The notes under the pieces are model-generated. The model was not told the origin of the DNA, searched no databases, and saw only the letters and a list, made by a program, of their open reading frames with translations. From Ruegeria sp. PrR005 (GTDB lineage: Bacteria > Pseudomonadota > Alphaproteobacteria > Rhodobacterales > Rhodobacteraceae): a stretch of DNA of 64,000 nt. Positions within the stretch are counted from its first letter, which is position 1; each line of letters opens with the position of its first letter. Below are positions 24,919 to 33,248 of this stretch, one piece after another. Made by a program: the position numbers and the translations under genes. The DNA is taken from assembly GCF_010500245.1 (NCBI RefSeq), contig NZ_JAAGOX010000022.1, positions 248,001 through 312,000 of the forward strand. Reading direction: 5' to 3'.

Positions 24919-26256
24919 TCACTTTCTGGGGCCGGATTTGGCCCGGCGCAGGATCAGTTGCAGGCGCGAGAAACTGTGTTCGATCCCCTGCGGGTCGGCC
25001 CGGGCCAGGAAACTGTCCAACTCCGGCCACAGCCGCACCGCCTGATCCAACAACGGATCCGACCCTTCGGCATAAAGCCCGGCCTTGATCATCACCTCGG
25101 ACTGTTCATAGGCGCCCAACAGGCGTCGCGCCTCGGCGATCAGCTCGTTCTGTTCGGGCGTCGCGGCGGCAGGCAGGCTGCGCGAGACCGAGCGGCCCAC
25201 ATCGATGGCCGGAAAGCGCCCGCGCTCGGCAATCTCGCGGCTCAGCACGATATGCCCGTCGAGCACGCCGCGCAGGATGTCGGCCACGGGTTCATCCATG
25301 TCCGACCCGGCCACCAGCACGCTGAACACGCCGGTAATGTCGCCCTGTTTCGCGATGCCCGGCCCCGCGCGTTCGCACAGGCCCGTGATCAGCGGCGTCA
25401 CCGAGGGCGGATAGCCGCGCAGCGCCGGCGCCTCGCCCATGGCGGCCGAGATCTCGCGATGCGCCTCGGCGAAACGGGTGATCGAATCGGCCAGGAACAG
25501 CACGTTCAGCCCCTCGTCGCGCAGCGCCTCGGCGACGCTCATCGCCGCCCAGGCGCAGCGGCGCCGCACCAGTGCCGACTGATCCGAAGTGGCGGCGACC
25601 ACCACGGACCGAGCCATGCCGTCGCGGCCCAACGCCTTGTCGACAAACTCGTTCACCTCGCGGCCGCGTTCGCCGATCAGGGCCACCACCACCGCATCCG
25701 CCTGCATCGAACGCGCAAGCGTCGCCATCAGGCTGGATTTGCCCACGCCCGAGCCTGCAAACAGGCCCACACGCTGGCCGCGCACGATGGGCAGCAAGGT
25801 GTTGAGCGCCGACAGCCCGGTCGCTATCCGCGCGCCCATTGGTTTGCGCTGCACCGCAGGCGGCGGCGCGGCCATCAGATCGCGGGCCTTTCCCCCGCGC
25901 AGCAGTGGGCGGCCATCGAGCGGCCGACCGAACGGGTCGATGACCCGGCCCAGCCAGTGTCGGCCGGGCGAGAATGCGGGGATCTGGTGCAGCACCACCC
26001 GGTTACCCATCGCCACGCCCTCGGGCGCGCCGTCGGGCAGCATGTTCACGATCCCATCCTCGACCTGCAACACCTCGCCCCACAAGGCGGCGCCAAAATT
26101 GCGCTTAAGCTCCAGCCGGTCGCCGATCTGTGCCTTGCTGGAGAGGCCCTGGATGCGGATCACTCCGCGCGCCACGCCTATCACCCGGCCCACATGGCGG
26201 ACCAGGCTGAGATCGTCAAAGGCCGCTTTGAGCGCGCGCAGATCGGGTGCCGTCAT
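24919..26256 (-). CDS. fliI: Flagellar type III export ATPase FliI
   Basis: A 445-residue F1-beta-like ATPase that powers unfolding and export of flagellar subunits. Walker A GSGVGKSS is at about 168-175, the arginine-rich ERGREVNEF is near 205, Walker B LNVLFLADSITRFAEAHREI is near 250, and LRGYPPSVTPLITGLCERAG is near 283. The ATG at 26256 is chosen because AAGGAGA lies 7 bases upstream; the longer TTG-initiated reading at 26283 would place that site inside the gene. Divergent from flgB across 86 bases. FliH-like is in block I, and a FliJ candidate is at 30971. Confidence 0.96.
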   Translation of the reverse strand: MTAPDLRALKAAFDDLSLVRHVGRVIGVARGVIRIQGLSSKAQIGDRLELKRNFGAALWGEVLQVEDGIVNMLPDGAPEGVAMGNRVVLHQIPAFSPGRHWLGRVIDPFGRPLDGRPLLRGGKARDLMAAPPPAVQRKPMGARIATGLSALNTLLPIVRGQRVGLFAGSGVGKSSLMATLARSMQADAVVVALIGERGREVNEFVDKALGRDGMARSVVVAATSDQSALVRRRCAWAAMSVAEALRDEGLNVLFLADSITRFAEAHREISAAMGEAPALRGYPPSVTPLITGLCERAGPGIAKQGDITGVFSVLVAGSDMDEPVADILRGVLDGHIVLSREIAERGRFPAIDVGRSVSRSLPAAATPEQNELIAEARRLLGAYEQSEVMIKAGLYAEGSDPLLDQAVRLWPELDSFLARADPQGIEHSFSRLQLILRRAKSGPRK

Positions 26257-26342
26257 CGGGGGTCTCCTTCTCTTCCCTGACAACGGTTTCTAAACGAATC
26301 GGGGTTAAGCCTTGATTGAAATTGATCGAGGGAGAAGCCCCG

Positions 26343-26732
26343 ATGTTCTCGGACTTGAACGTCTTTAAGATGGCGTACGCCATGGCAACACATGCGGGTC
26401 AGCGACAGGCTGTCGTGGCGGGGAACATGGCCAATGCCGACACGCCCGGATACCGCGAGCGCGACATTACGGGGTTTGCCGAAACATATGCTGGAACCGG
26501 AGCCGAGCGCCCGATGCAGGCGACGCGCGACCGTCACCTGAACGGTGCGGGGCAGGCCAGCCAGAGCTGGGAAACCTTCGAAACCGACGCGCCGGGTGAT
26601 CCCAACGGCAACAATGTCAGTGTCGAAAACCAGATGCTCAAGGCCGTCGAGGTCAAGCGCCAGCACGACCGCGCGCTGGCGATCTACAAATCCTCGTTGA
26701 ACATCCTGCGCGTCGGCCTGGGCCGCGCCTAA
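26343..26732 (+). CDS. flgB: Flagellar proximal rod protein FlgB
   Basis: A 129-residue proximal rod protein. Family motif: AVVAGNMANADTPGYRERDI near 30. The C-terminal helix (NQMLKAVEVKRQHDRALAIY) matches the rod-family ending. The ATG at 26343 follows GAGGGAGA; a TTG 27 bases upstream is in frame but overlaps that site. It opens the rightward rod operon and is divergent from fliI. An AAGGAGG site for flgC begins directly after its stop. Confidence 0.94.
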   Translation: MFSDLNVFKMAYAMATHAGQRQAVVAGNMANADTPGYRERDITGFAETYAGTGAERPMQATRDRHLNGAGQASQSWETFETDAPGDPNGNNVSVENQMLKAVEVKRQHDRALAIYKSSLNILRVGLGRA

Positions 26733-26744
26733 GGAGGTTTCGAG

Positions 26745-27137
26745 ATGAGCGAATTTTCCAAATCCCTTGCCGTCACCGCCAGTGCGCTGAACGCCCAGGC
26801 CACCCGCCTGCGTCATGTGTCCGAGAATATCTCGAACGCCGACACGCCGGGATACCGGCGCAAGACGGTCCCGTTCGAAACCGCCCGCGACCCCGACCAG
26901 GGTACCGATCTGGTGCGCACCGGCCGGGTAAAGCTCGACCGGCGCGACCTGCCCGAGATCTTCGACCCGTCGCATCCGATGGCCGATGACACCGGTCATT
27001 ACAAAGGGTCGAACGTCGATCTGATGATCGAGATCGCCGACGCCCGCGAGGCCCAGCGCAGCTATGAGGCCAATCTGAAGCTTTTCGATCAGGCACGGCA
27101 GATGTCGTCAGGCCTGATGGATCTTCTCCGCAAGTAA
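26745..27137 (+). CDS. flgC: Flagellar proximal rod protein FlgC
   Basis: A 130-residue proximal rod protein. N-terminal motif RLRHVSENISNADTPGYRRK near 22, and C-terminal REAQRSYEANLKLFDQARQM, both typical of FlgC. A textbook AAGGAGG (26731-26737) precedes the ATG. It lies between flgB and fliE, as in most flagellar operons. Confidence 0.95.
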   Translation: MSEFSKSLAVTASALNAQATRLRHVSENISNADTPGYRRKTVPFETARDPDQGTDLVRTGRVKLDRRDLPEIFDPSHPMADDTGHYKGSNVDLMIEIADAREAQRSYEANLKLFDQARQMSSGLMDLLRK

Positions 27138-27163
27138 CGACAGAACTCAGAAGGACAGCCAGA

Positions 27164-27454
27164 ATGGATATCCGCTCCCTTTCCGCCGCCCAGGCATATG
27201 CCTCTGCGCGCCCCGCAACTCAGGCAGATCCCGCCACGGAGAGTGCTTCGCAAGGGTTGCGCAACACCTTCCGCGACTTTGCCGCCACCCTGCAACACAG
27301 CGAGGATACCGCCAAGGCGGCGATGATCGGCCAGGCCGATCCGCATGCGCTGGTGCAGGCGCTGGCACAGTCGGAACTGGCGGTGGAAACCGCCGTCACC
27401 GTGCGCAACAAGGTGGTAGAGGCCTATCAGGAAATCCTGAGGATGCCGGTCTGA
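27164..27454 (+). CDS. fliE: Flagellar hook-basal body complex protein FliE
   Basis: A 96-residue FliE, the adaptor between MS ring and proximal rod and one of the first exported substrates. The C-terminal part has the family pattern (ADPHALVQALAQSELAVETA then VRNKVVEAYQEILRMPV). An AAGGA site precedes the ATG. The stop is 3 bases before fliQ. Confidence 0.94.
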   Translation: MDIRSLSAAQAYASARPATQADPATESASQGLRNTFRDFAATLQHSEDTAKAAMIGQADPHALVQALAQSELAVETAVTVRNKVVEAYQEILRMPV

Positions 27455-27457
27455 GCC

Positions 27458-27730
27458 ATGATGACCGAGGGGCTGTTCTTTGACACGGTGCGGCAGGGGT
27501 TGTGGATCGCGGTCATCACCTCGTTCCCCATCCTGGCGGTCGCGCTGGTCACCGGGGTCGCGGTGGGCCTGTTCCAGGCCCTGACCTCGATTCAGGAAAT
27601 GACTCTGACCTTTGTGCCGAAACTGGCGGCCATCGTCATCGTGTTCTGGATCTCGATGGGTTTCATGGCGCAGACGCTGGTCAACTACTTCACCACCACG
27701 CTGATACCCCTGATCGCAGGAGGCTACTGA
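27458..27730 (+). CDS. fliQ: Flagellar type III export gate protein FliQ
   Basis: A 90-residue FliQ with two membrane helices: GLWIAVITSFPILAVALVTG and FVPKLAAIVIVFWISMGFMA, joined by the conserved QALTSIQEMTLTFVPK loop. It is part of the FliPQR gate; fliP is in block I and fliR at 32475. Two adjacent ATG codons (27458 and 27461) could each serve as start. The stop overlaps the flgF start as TGATG. Confidence 0.97.
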   Translation: MMTEGLFFDTVRQGLWIAVITSFPILAVALVTGVAVGLFQALTSIQEMTLTFVPKLAAIVIVFWISMGFMAQTLVNYFTTTLIPLIAGGY

Positions 27731-28443
27731 TGGGAGCCGCAAGCTATTCGATCCTGTCCCGGCAGGCTGGTCTGATGAACGAGACCCGGGTGATCGCCAA
27801 CAACATCTCCAACGCCGCCACGACCGGTTTCCGGCAAGAGGGGCTGGTATTCTCGGAATTCATCCGCGACACGCGCGGCGATGGTTCCCTGTCGATGGCG
27901 CGCGGCCAGGTCCGCAACACCTCGCAGCAGCAGGGGGTCCTGTCCCAGACCAACGGCGATTTCGATCTGGCGATCGAGGGGGATGGGTTTTTCCTGCTGG
28001 AAACACCCGGCGGCGAACGCCTGACGCGGGCCGGTACCTTTGTTCCCAATGCCCAGGGCGATCTGGTCAATCCCGACGGATACCGGTTGATGGATGCCAA
28101 CGGCGCGCCGATCTTCGTACCGCCGGATATCGACGGGATCACGGTCGGGGCTGATGGCACCGTCAGCGGCGGTGGCCGCCTGCTGGGCCAGATCGGGCTC
28201 TATCAACCGGTGGACGTCATCGGGCTGATCCGCGAGGGCGGGGTGATGTTCCGCGCCGAGGGCGGGGTGGAACCGACCGAGGGCGCAACCATCCTGCAAG
28301 GGTTTCTCGAAGGCTCGAACGTGGACGCCATCGACCAGATGACCCGGATGATCGAGATCCAGCGCGCCTATGAGCTTGGGCAGAGTTTTCTTGAAACCGA
28401 AGACCAACGCATTCGCAACGCGGTCGACACGCTGTTGCGCTGA
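27730..28443 (+). CDS. flgF: Flagellar proximal rod protein FlgF
   Basis: A 237-residue rod protein. N-terminus: ILSRQAGLMNETRVIANNIS with NAATTGFRQEG; then GDFDLAIEGDGFFLLETPGG, the conserved FlgF/FlgG core; C-terminus: MTRMIEIQRAYELGQSFLET. The ATG at 27730 shares bases with the fliQ stop. A longer in-frame reading from 27502 runs through fliQ and is rejected. flgG follows after 21 bases. Confidence 0.95.
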   Translation: MGAASYSILSRQAGLMNETRVIANNISNAATTGFRQEGLVFSEFIRDTRGDGSLSMARGQVRNTSQQQGVLSQTNGDFDLAIEGDGFFLLETPGGERLTRAGTFVPNAQGDLVNPDGYRLMDANGAPIFVPPDIDGITVGADGTVSGGGRLLGQIGLYQPVDVIGLIREGGVMFRAEGGVEPTEGATILQGFLEGSNVDAIDQMTRMIEIQRAYELGQSFLETEDQRIRNAVDTLLR

Positions 28444-28464
28444 TCCAGAAAAGAGGAGCCTGAT

Positions 28465-29250
28465 ATGCGCGCCCTGAAAATCGCCGCCACCGGAATGACC
28501 GCCCAGCAGATGCGGGTCGAGACCATCTCGAACAACCTCGCGAACATGAACACCACCGGCTATAACGCGCGGCGGGCCGAGTTTGCCGACCTGCACTACC
28601 AGCAGGTCTCGCGCGCGGGCACGGTGAACGCGGCGGACGGCACCGTGCTGCCCACCGGGGTGCAGCTGGGGCTGGGGGTGCGCCCGGCGGCGGTGACCGT
28701 ACACCTGCAACAGGGTGCGCTGTCGGCCACCGGTAACGACCTGGATCTCGCCATCGAAGGGCGCGGTTATCTTGAAGTGACGCTGCCCTCCGGGCAGTCG
28801 GCCTATACCCGTGACGGGGCGTTGAAACGCTCGGCCGAGGGGTTGGTGGTTACCTCCGAAGGTTACGCCGTGGCGCCCGAGATCACCATTCCGACCGATG
28901 CGCGCTCTTTGTCGATCAATGCCGGGGGCGAGGTCTATGCCTATTTCGACGATACCGCCGAAGGGCAGCTCTTGGGCCAGATCACTCTGGTGAGCTTTGC
29001 CAATGCCAAGGGCCTCGAGGCGGTTGGCGGCAACCTGTTCAAGGAGACCGAGGCCTCGGGCAATCCGATTGTCGGCAACCCGGGCGAAGACGGCCTGGGC
29101 ACCCTGCGGCAAGGGTACCTGGAGGACAGTTCTGTCGACGCGGTGCGCGAGGTGACCGAGCTGATCGAGGCGCAGCGCGGATACGAGATGAATGCCAAGG
29201 TGATTTCGGCGGTGGACCAGATGATGAGCGCCACCACACAGGTGCGCTGA
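28465..29250 (+). CDS. flgG: Flagellar distal rod protein FlgG
   Basis: A 261-residue distal rod protein of standard length. N-terminus: RALKIAATGMTAQQMRVETI and SNNLANMNTTGYNARRAEFA; core: GNDLDLAIEGRGYLEVTLPS; C-terminus: ELIEAQRGYEMNAKVISAVD followed by QMMSATTQVR, the family ending. A GAGG site precedes the ATG. The stop overlaps the flgA start as TGATG. Confidence 0.97.
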   Translation: MRALKIAATGMTAQQMRVETISNNLANMNTTGYNARRAEFADLHYQQVSRAGTVNAADGTVLPTGVQLGLGVRPAAVTVHLQQGALSATGNDLDLAIEGRGYLEVTLPSGQSAYTRDGALKRSAEGLVVTSEGYAVAPEITIPTDARSLSINAGGEVYAYFDDTAEGQLLGQITLVSFANAKGLEAVGGNLFKETEASGNPIVGNPGEDGLGTLRQGYLEDSSVDAVREVTELIEAQRGYEMNAKVISAVDQMMSATTQVR

Positions 29251-29672
29251 TGCGTACCCTGGCCCTGGCCCTGGCCCTGGCGCTCTGCCTGCCACAGGCG
29301 GCGACGGCCGAGATCCTGGTGCCGTCGCGCACGATCCGCGCCAAGGCGATCATCGGCCCCGAGGATCTGGTGCTGAAATCCGTGGACATGGCAGGGGTCT
29401 ATGCCGACCCGTCCGAGGTTGTCGGGCAAGAGGCGCGCGTCGCCCTCTATCCCGGTCGGCCGATCCGCTACGACGATATCGGCCCGCCCGCCATCGTCGA
29501 CCGCAACGACCTGGTCACGCTCTATTTCGATCGTGGTTCGCTGGTCATCTCGACCGAAGGCCGCGCCCTGGGGCGCGGGGCCGCGGGCGATGTGATCCGG
29601 GTCATGAACCTGAGTTCCCGAACCACCGTCTCCGGGCAGATCCGCCCGGACGGCTCCATCGAGGTGAAATGA
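29250..29672 (+). CDS. flgA: Flagellar P-ring assembly chaperone FlgA
   Basis: A 140-residue periplasmic chaperone for P-ring (FlgI) assembly. The signal peptide MRTLALALALALCLPQAATA is encoded partly by four tandem CCCTGG units (29257-29280). The mature part has the SAF/FlgA pattern: RTIRAKAIIGPEDLVLKSVD, YPGRPIRYDDIGPPAIVDRN and the C-terminal VIRVMNLSSRTTVSGQIRPD. It is at the short end for FlgA. Coupled to flgG by TGATG and to flgH by ATGA. Confidence 0.93.
   Translation: MRTLALALALALCLPQAATAEILVPSRTIRAKAIIGPEDLVLKSVDMAGVYADPSEVVGQEARVALYPGRPIRYDDIGPPAIVDRNDLVTLYFDRGSLVISTEGRALGRGAAGDVIRVMNLSSRTTVSGQIRPDGSIEVK
29257..29280 (+). repeat. Four tandem CCCTGG hexamers in the flgA signal-peptide region
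   Basis: CCCTGG is repeated four times without interruption at 29257-29280. It encodes alternating Leu-Ala residues of the FlgA signal peptide. A gain or loss of one unit would keep the frame and change the hydrophobic core by two residues. Confidence 0.8.
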
Positions 29673-30409
29673 TGCTCCACTCCCGCCCTGTTCCGCGCCT
29701 GATCGCCCTTGCCCTGGTCCTGTCCGCCTGCGGACGGGCCGACCATCTGGGCAAGGCGCCAAGTTTCACGCCCAACACCGAGTCGCCTGAACAGGTGGCA
29801 ATGCTCTGGCCCGGTCTGCCGCTCTATACCCAGCCGCAGCGCACCGTCGACCGCGCCTCGCTGTGGAGCGGCGGGCAAAGCTCGCTCTTGGGTGACCAGC
29901 GGGCGATGAAAAAGGGCGATATCCTGACCGTGGTGATCGAGATCGACGAAAAGGCCGAGATCTCGAACGACACCAACCGCTCGCGCTCGGGCTCCGAGAG
30001 CCTGTCGGTGCCGGGCCTCTTCGGCCTGCCGCAGCGGATAGACGAACACCTGCCCGAAGGCGCTTCGCTGGACGAGGCGGTCTCGGTCGATTCCACCAGC
30101 GCCTCGGGCGGTCGGGGCTCGGTCAAGCGCAAGGAGAAGCTGACCCTGAGGGTTGCGGCCACCGTGGTGGACGTGCTGCCGAACGGGGTCCTGTCGATCT
30201 CCGGCTCGCAAGAACTGCGGGTGAATTTCGAACTGCGCGAGCTTTTGGTATCGGGATTTGTCCGGCCCGAGGACATCTCGCGCCAGAACGAGATCACCTA
30301 TGACAAGATCGCGTCGGCCCGGGTTTCTTATGGCGGGCGCGGCCAGATCACCGATGTGCAGCAACCGCGCTATGGCCAGCAGGTGCTGGACATGGTCCTG
30401 CCGTTCTGA
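29669..30409 (+). CDS. flgH: Flagellar L-ring lipoprotein FlgH
   Basis: A 246-residue L-ring protein in the outer membrane. It has a lipoprotein signal with lipobox L18-S-A-C21. FlgH core motifs: SLLGDQRAMKKGDILTVVIE near 72 and KEKLTLRVAATVVDVLPNGV near 150, with the ending RGQITDVQQPRYGQQVLDMV. The start overlaps the flgA stop (ATGA). It acts with FlgI from block I to complete the outer rings. Confidence 0.96.
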   Translation: MMLHSRPVPRLIALALVLSACGRADHLGKAPSFTPNTESPEQVAMLWPGLPLYTQPQRTVDRASLWSGGQSSLLGDQRAMKKGDILTVVIEIDEKAEISNDTNRSRSGSESLSVPGLFGLPQRIDEHLPEGASLDEAVSVDSTSASGGRGSVKRKEKLTLRVAATVVDVLPNGVLSISGSQELRVNFELRELLVSGFVRPEDISRQNEITYDKIASARVSYGGRGQITDVQQPRYGQQVLDMVLPF

Positions 30410-30418
30410 GGGGGCGCG

Positions 30419-30940
30419 ATGCTGGGAAAACTTCTTCCGGTCCTGATGCTGGTCCTCGGAGTCGGCGCGGGGATCGGCGCGGGCATCGCGCTGGGCCCCA
30501 AGGGGTCCGGCGCTGGCAACCAGGCCGAAACCGCGGCCAAGCCGCCAACCGAGGACAGCCATGGCAAGCCCCCGAGCGATCACGCCAGCGACAAGGGCGA
30601 GGGCGCCGAGGCGAGCGGCAACGAATATGTCAAGATGAGCAAGCCCTTTGTGGTGCCGCTGGTCAGCAATGACCGGGTCGCCGGGCTGGCCACCGTAACG
30701 CTCAGTCTCGAAGTGAAGACCGGGTTCTCGGACAATTTCTTTGCCAAGGAGCCCAAGCTGCGCGACGGTTTCCTGCGGGTGCTGTTCGACCATGCCAATA
30801 TCGGCGGCTTTGATGGCGCCTTTACCCGGCCGGGCACGCTCGACCCGTTGCGGGTCGCGTTGCGCGAATCGGCGCAAATGACCTTTGGCGATCAGATCGT
30901 CGAGGTGCTGATCGTGGATATCGCGCGTCAGGATTCCTGA
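30419..30940 (+). CDS. Second FliL-like flagellar basal body-associated protein
   Basis: A 173-residue protein with a FliL layout: N-terminal membrane helix (LPVLMLVLGVGAGIGAGIAL), a long low-complexity linker rich in A, G, K, E (about 30-65), and a FliL-like domain (KPFVVPLVSNDRVAGLATVT; LRDGFLRVLFDHANIGGFDG; QMTFGDQIVEVLIVDI). It is a paralogue of the fliL at 8425, but with a different linker and a C-terminal tail of three or four residues after the core. It is the last gene of the flgB-flgH operon. Whether it acts at the stator or at the rings cannot be told from sequence. Confidence 0.8.
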   Translation: MLGKLLPVLMLVLGVGAGIGAGIALGPKGSGAGNQAETAAKPPTEDSHGKPPSDHASDKGEGAEASGNEYVKMSKPFVVPLVSNDRVAGLATVTLSLEVKTGFSDNFFAKEPKLRDGFLRVLFDHANIGGFDGAFTRPGTLDPLRVALRESAQMTFGDQIVEVLIVDIARQDS

Positions 30941-30950
30941 CGCGCCCGGG

Positions 30951-30969
30951 CCGGTCGTTGACGGACCGG
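30951..30969. terminator. Weak hairpin between convergent fliL-like and FliJ-sized genes
   Basis: CCGGTC (30951-30956) and GACCGG (30964-30969) form a 6-base stem with a 7-base loop in the 30-base convergent gap. No T-run follows on either strand. It may be a modest bidirectional terminator. Confidence 0.3.
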
Positions 30970-30970
30970 T

Positions 30971-31393
30971 TCAAATCCCGTCCGGGGGCGCGGCATGATC
31001 AGCGCACAGCCTGTCCTGGGACCGCTTGTTGCGCATCTGGAGGATGTCGTTCCGGTGGCTTTGCGCCAGCTCGGCAATCGCCTGTTTGCGACCAAAGGCC
31101 AGCCGCAACCCATCCATCATCGTCAGCCGTTTCGCCCGCGCGCGCGCCAGGCTCTGGTTCAGCGTCCGGCGCGTACGGGTTTCCCAAGCCTGCCACAGGA
31201 TATCGGCGCCCACGGATCTGTAGTCGTGGTCGGATGCATCCCTGTCGCGCAGGCTGGCCAGTTGCGCGTCCAGCTGGGCCAGTTGCGCCGCGATCCGGGC
31301 CTCCTCGGCCATCACGACGCGAATGCGCTCGTATTCCCGCAGATAGAGCGCGTCGGCGGCCTGGCTCATGCGGTCAAACATCTGTCGTTTCAT
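30971..31393 (-). CDS. Small coiled-coil protein coupled to flhB; FliJ candidate
   Basis: A 140-residue protein almost wholly alpha-helical and charged, with heptad-like stretches (VVMAEEARIAAQLAQLDAQL; LNQSLARARAKRLTMMDGLR). No membrane segment or signal. Its ATG shares bases with the flhB stop (ATGA), so it is translationally coupled to the export-gate genes flhA-fliR-flhB. Size, helical content and context fit FliJ, the coiled-coil stalk between FliI and FlhA, which is otherwise missing from this window. Sequence similarity to classical FliJ is too weak to be sure by eye. A longer in-frame reading upstream runs through flhB and is rejected. Confidence 0.65.
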   Translation of the reverse strand: MKRQMFDRMSQAADALYLREYERIRVVMAEEARIAAQLAQLDAQLASLRDRDASDHDYRSVGADILWQAWETRTRRTLNQSLARARAKRLTMMDGLRLAFGRKQAIAELAQSHRNDILQMRNKRSQDRLCADHAAPPDGI

Positions 31394-32478
31394 CTGATCT
31401 TGCCTCGTGCCCGCCGCCGCATCGCCTCGGCAAAGCGGATGGCCGCGGCAACCGGGCTGTAGTGTTCCGCGCCGATTTCCTGCCCGATCTCGACCACGGC
31501 GTGCAGGGCCCGGGCGGTGGGCGGATCGGAATGGATCGGCACCCCGGCCTCGATCGCGGCGCGCCGGATCGCGGCGGCGGTCTCGTCGACGCCCTTGGCC
31601 ACGCAGACCGGTGCGGACCCCTTTTGCCGCGACCATTTCAGCGCAACCGCGTAATGCGTCGGGTTCACGATCACCACGTCCGAGCCGGGCACATCGGCCA
31701 GCATCTGGTTCATCGCGATCTCCTGCCCGCGCTGGCGGCGCTGGCTCTTGACATGCGGGTCGCCCTCGGCGTCCTTCATCTCGTCCATGATCTCCTTGCG
31801 GGACATCATGTTCTTGCGGATGTGCTCGGCGTGCTGCCACAGAAAGTCGACCGCGCCGATCACCAGCGCGACCGCGACCACCAGGAACATGAAGCCGGAC
31901 AAGAGCCGCGCCATGACCAGAACCGACTGGCGGGCGTCCATTCCGGCGGTGGCCACGATCTCGGTCAGGTTCACCCGGATAAAGAGGCCCAGCGTCACCG
32001 AGTAGAGCAGCAGCTTGACGAAGCTCTTGCCAAACTCGAACAGACCGCCGCGCCCGAACTTGTTTTTGGCGTTCGAGACGATCGAGATGCGCGACAGCTT
32101 CGGCTCCAGCTTGGAGGGCGCCATGACAAATGCGCGCTGTGCCACCACCGACAGGATCACCGCCGCGGCGGGGATGACAAAAACCGGCAGCAGCGCGACC
32201 GATACGGCGCCGAGGAGGCCGCCGACCGGGCCGGCCGCAGGACCGTCGAAGATCAGCCGCGACAGCCCGTCGGACTGGTCGATGAGAACGACCAGCGGGT
32301 TGGCCAACTGCGTCATCCCCGCCGCGCCCAGCCCGGTCAGCGCCAGGGTCATGCCGGCATAGCCCGCTACCATCGACAGGTCGGCCGACCGGGCGACCTC
32401 GCCGCGTTCGCGCGCCTTCTGCAACTTGTGCGGCGTCGGCTCGAATGACTTTTCGCTGTCGTCGTCGGGTCCGCTCAT
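31390..32478 (-). CDS. flhB: Flagellar type III export switch protein FlhB
   Basis: A 362-residue FlhB, which sits on the export gate and switches substrate class from rod/hook to filament. N-terminal signature FEPTPHKLQKARERGEVARS, four membrane helices in the first 210 residues, and the cytoplasmic domain with the self-cleavage motif NPTH (in VVIVNPTHYAVALKWSRQ, near 265). Start overlaps the fliR stop by 4 bases; the stop overlaps the start of the FliJ-sized gene. Confidence 0.97.
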   Translation of the reverse strand: MSGPDDDSEKSFEPTPHKLQKARERGEVARSADLSMVAGYAGMTLALTGLGAAGMTQLANPLVVLIDQSDGLSRLIFDGPAAGPVGGLLGAVSVALLPVFVIPAAAVILSVVAQRAFVMAPSKLEPKLSRISIVSNAKNKFGRGGLFEFGKSFVKLLLYSVTLGLFIRVNLTEIVATAGMDARQSVLVMARLLSGFMFLVVAVALVIGAVDFLWQHAEHIRKNMMSRKEIMDEMKDAEGDPHVKSQRRQRGQEIAMNQMLADVPGSDVVIVNPTHYAVALKWSRQKGSAPVCVAKGVDETAAAIRRAAIEAGVPIHSDPPTARALHAVVEIGQEIGAEHYSPVAAAIRFAEAMRRRARGKIR

Positions 32479-33248
32479 GGCCGCGCCCCGACCGGGTCCT
32501 GGAAGAACGCCATCAAGGCGTCAAGCCAGACCGACAGGATCACCGGCGTTGCCACCAGGAGCAGCGCCAAGCCGCCAAAGGTGATAAGCGGCGCCCCGAC
32601 AAAGGCCACCATCAACTGCGGCATCGCCCGATTGATCGCCCCCAGCGCGAGGTTGTAGATGAGTGAGGCGATGACAAAAGGCGCGGCCAGGCCAAAGGCC
32701 AGGGCGAACATCCGGCTCACCTGCGCCACGCCCCATTGGGTCAGGTGCCCGGCGCCCGGCAGTTGGCCTACCGGAAACAGGGTATAGGACCGAATCAGGA
32801 ACTCGGCAGCGCGCACATGCAGCCCGGCCATGACCGCCAGGGTCAGGCCCGCCATCATCAGCAGATGCCCCATCGCCGGTGTCGGCTCGCTGACCGCGCC
32901 ACCCAAAAGCTGCGACAGCGAGGTGGCCTGGGCCGCGATCATCCCCGCCACCTGAAGCGCCATGGCAAAAAGCCGGATGCCGAGGCCCATGGCCAGCCCG
33001 GCCAGCGCCTCGGTGCCCGCCAGGGCGGCAAACTGCACCGGGTCCGCGACGGCGGGCGCGGGCGGCGTCGCGGGGGCGATGATCATCGAAAACGCCGCCG
33101 CGACCCCGAACCTGACCCGCATCGGGATCGACGATTCTCCAAACGCGGGCAGCACCGAAACCAGGGCCGAGACCCGCAGGAACACCGCGAACACCTGCCA
33201 GAGCTCGGCCGAGATCAGCGTCAAGAGCTCAGGCGGCAGCGCGATCAT
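32475..33248 (-). CDS. fliR: Flagellar type III export gate protein FliR
   Basis: A 257-residue FliR with about six membrane segments, for example VFAVFLRVSALVSVLPAFGE near the N-terminus and FVGAPLITFGGLALLLVATP near the C-terminus. The loop QLLGGAVSEPTPAMGHLLMM resembles the family core. It overlaps flhA (upstream) and flhB (downstream) by 4 bases each, so flhA-fliR-flhB is a tightly coupled unit. Confidence 0.95.
   Translation of the reverse strand: MIALPPELLTLISAELWQVFAVFLRVSALVSVLPAFGESSIPMRVRFGVAAAFSMIIAPATPPAPAVADPVQFAALAGTEALAGLAMGLGIRLFAMALQVAGMIAAQATSLSQLLGGAVSEPTPAMGHLLMMAGLTLAVMAGLHVRAAEFLIRSYTLFPVGQLPGAGHLTQWGVAQVSRMFALAFGLAAPFVIASLIYNLALGAINRAMPQLMVAFVGAPLITFGGLALLLVATPVILSVWLDALMAFFQDPVGARP

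Noticed and set aside
26257-26342. CtrA-like site between fliI and flgB
   Set aside because: Only a half-site (TTAACC on the minus strand) with wrong spacing to the next TTAG-like bases.
30940-30985. tRNA-like T-arm sequence (GGTTCAAATCCC) in the gap after the second FliL-like gene
   Set aside because: The T-stem has a C-C mismatch, and no acceptor, D or anticodon arms can be formed because the upstream bases belong to the fliL-like gene. It is at most a chance match or remnant.
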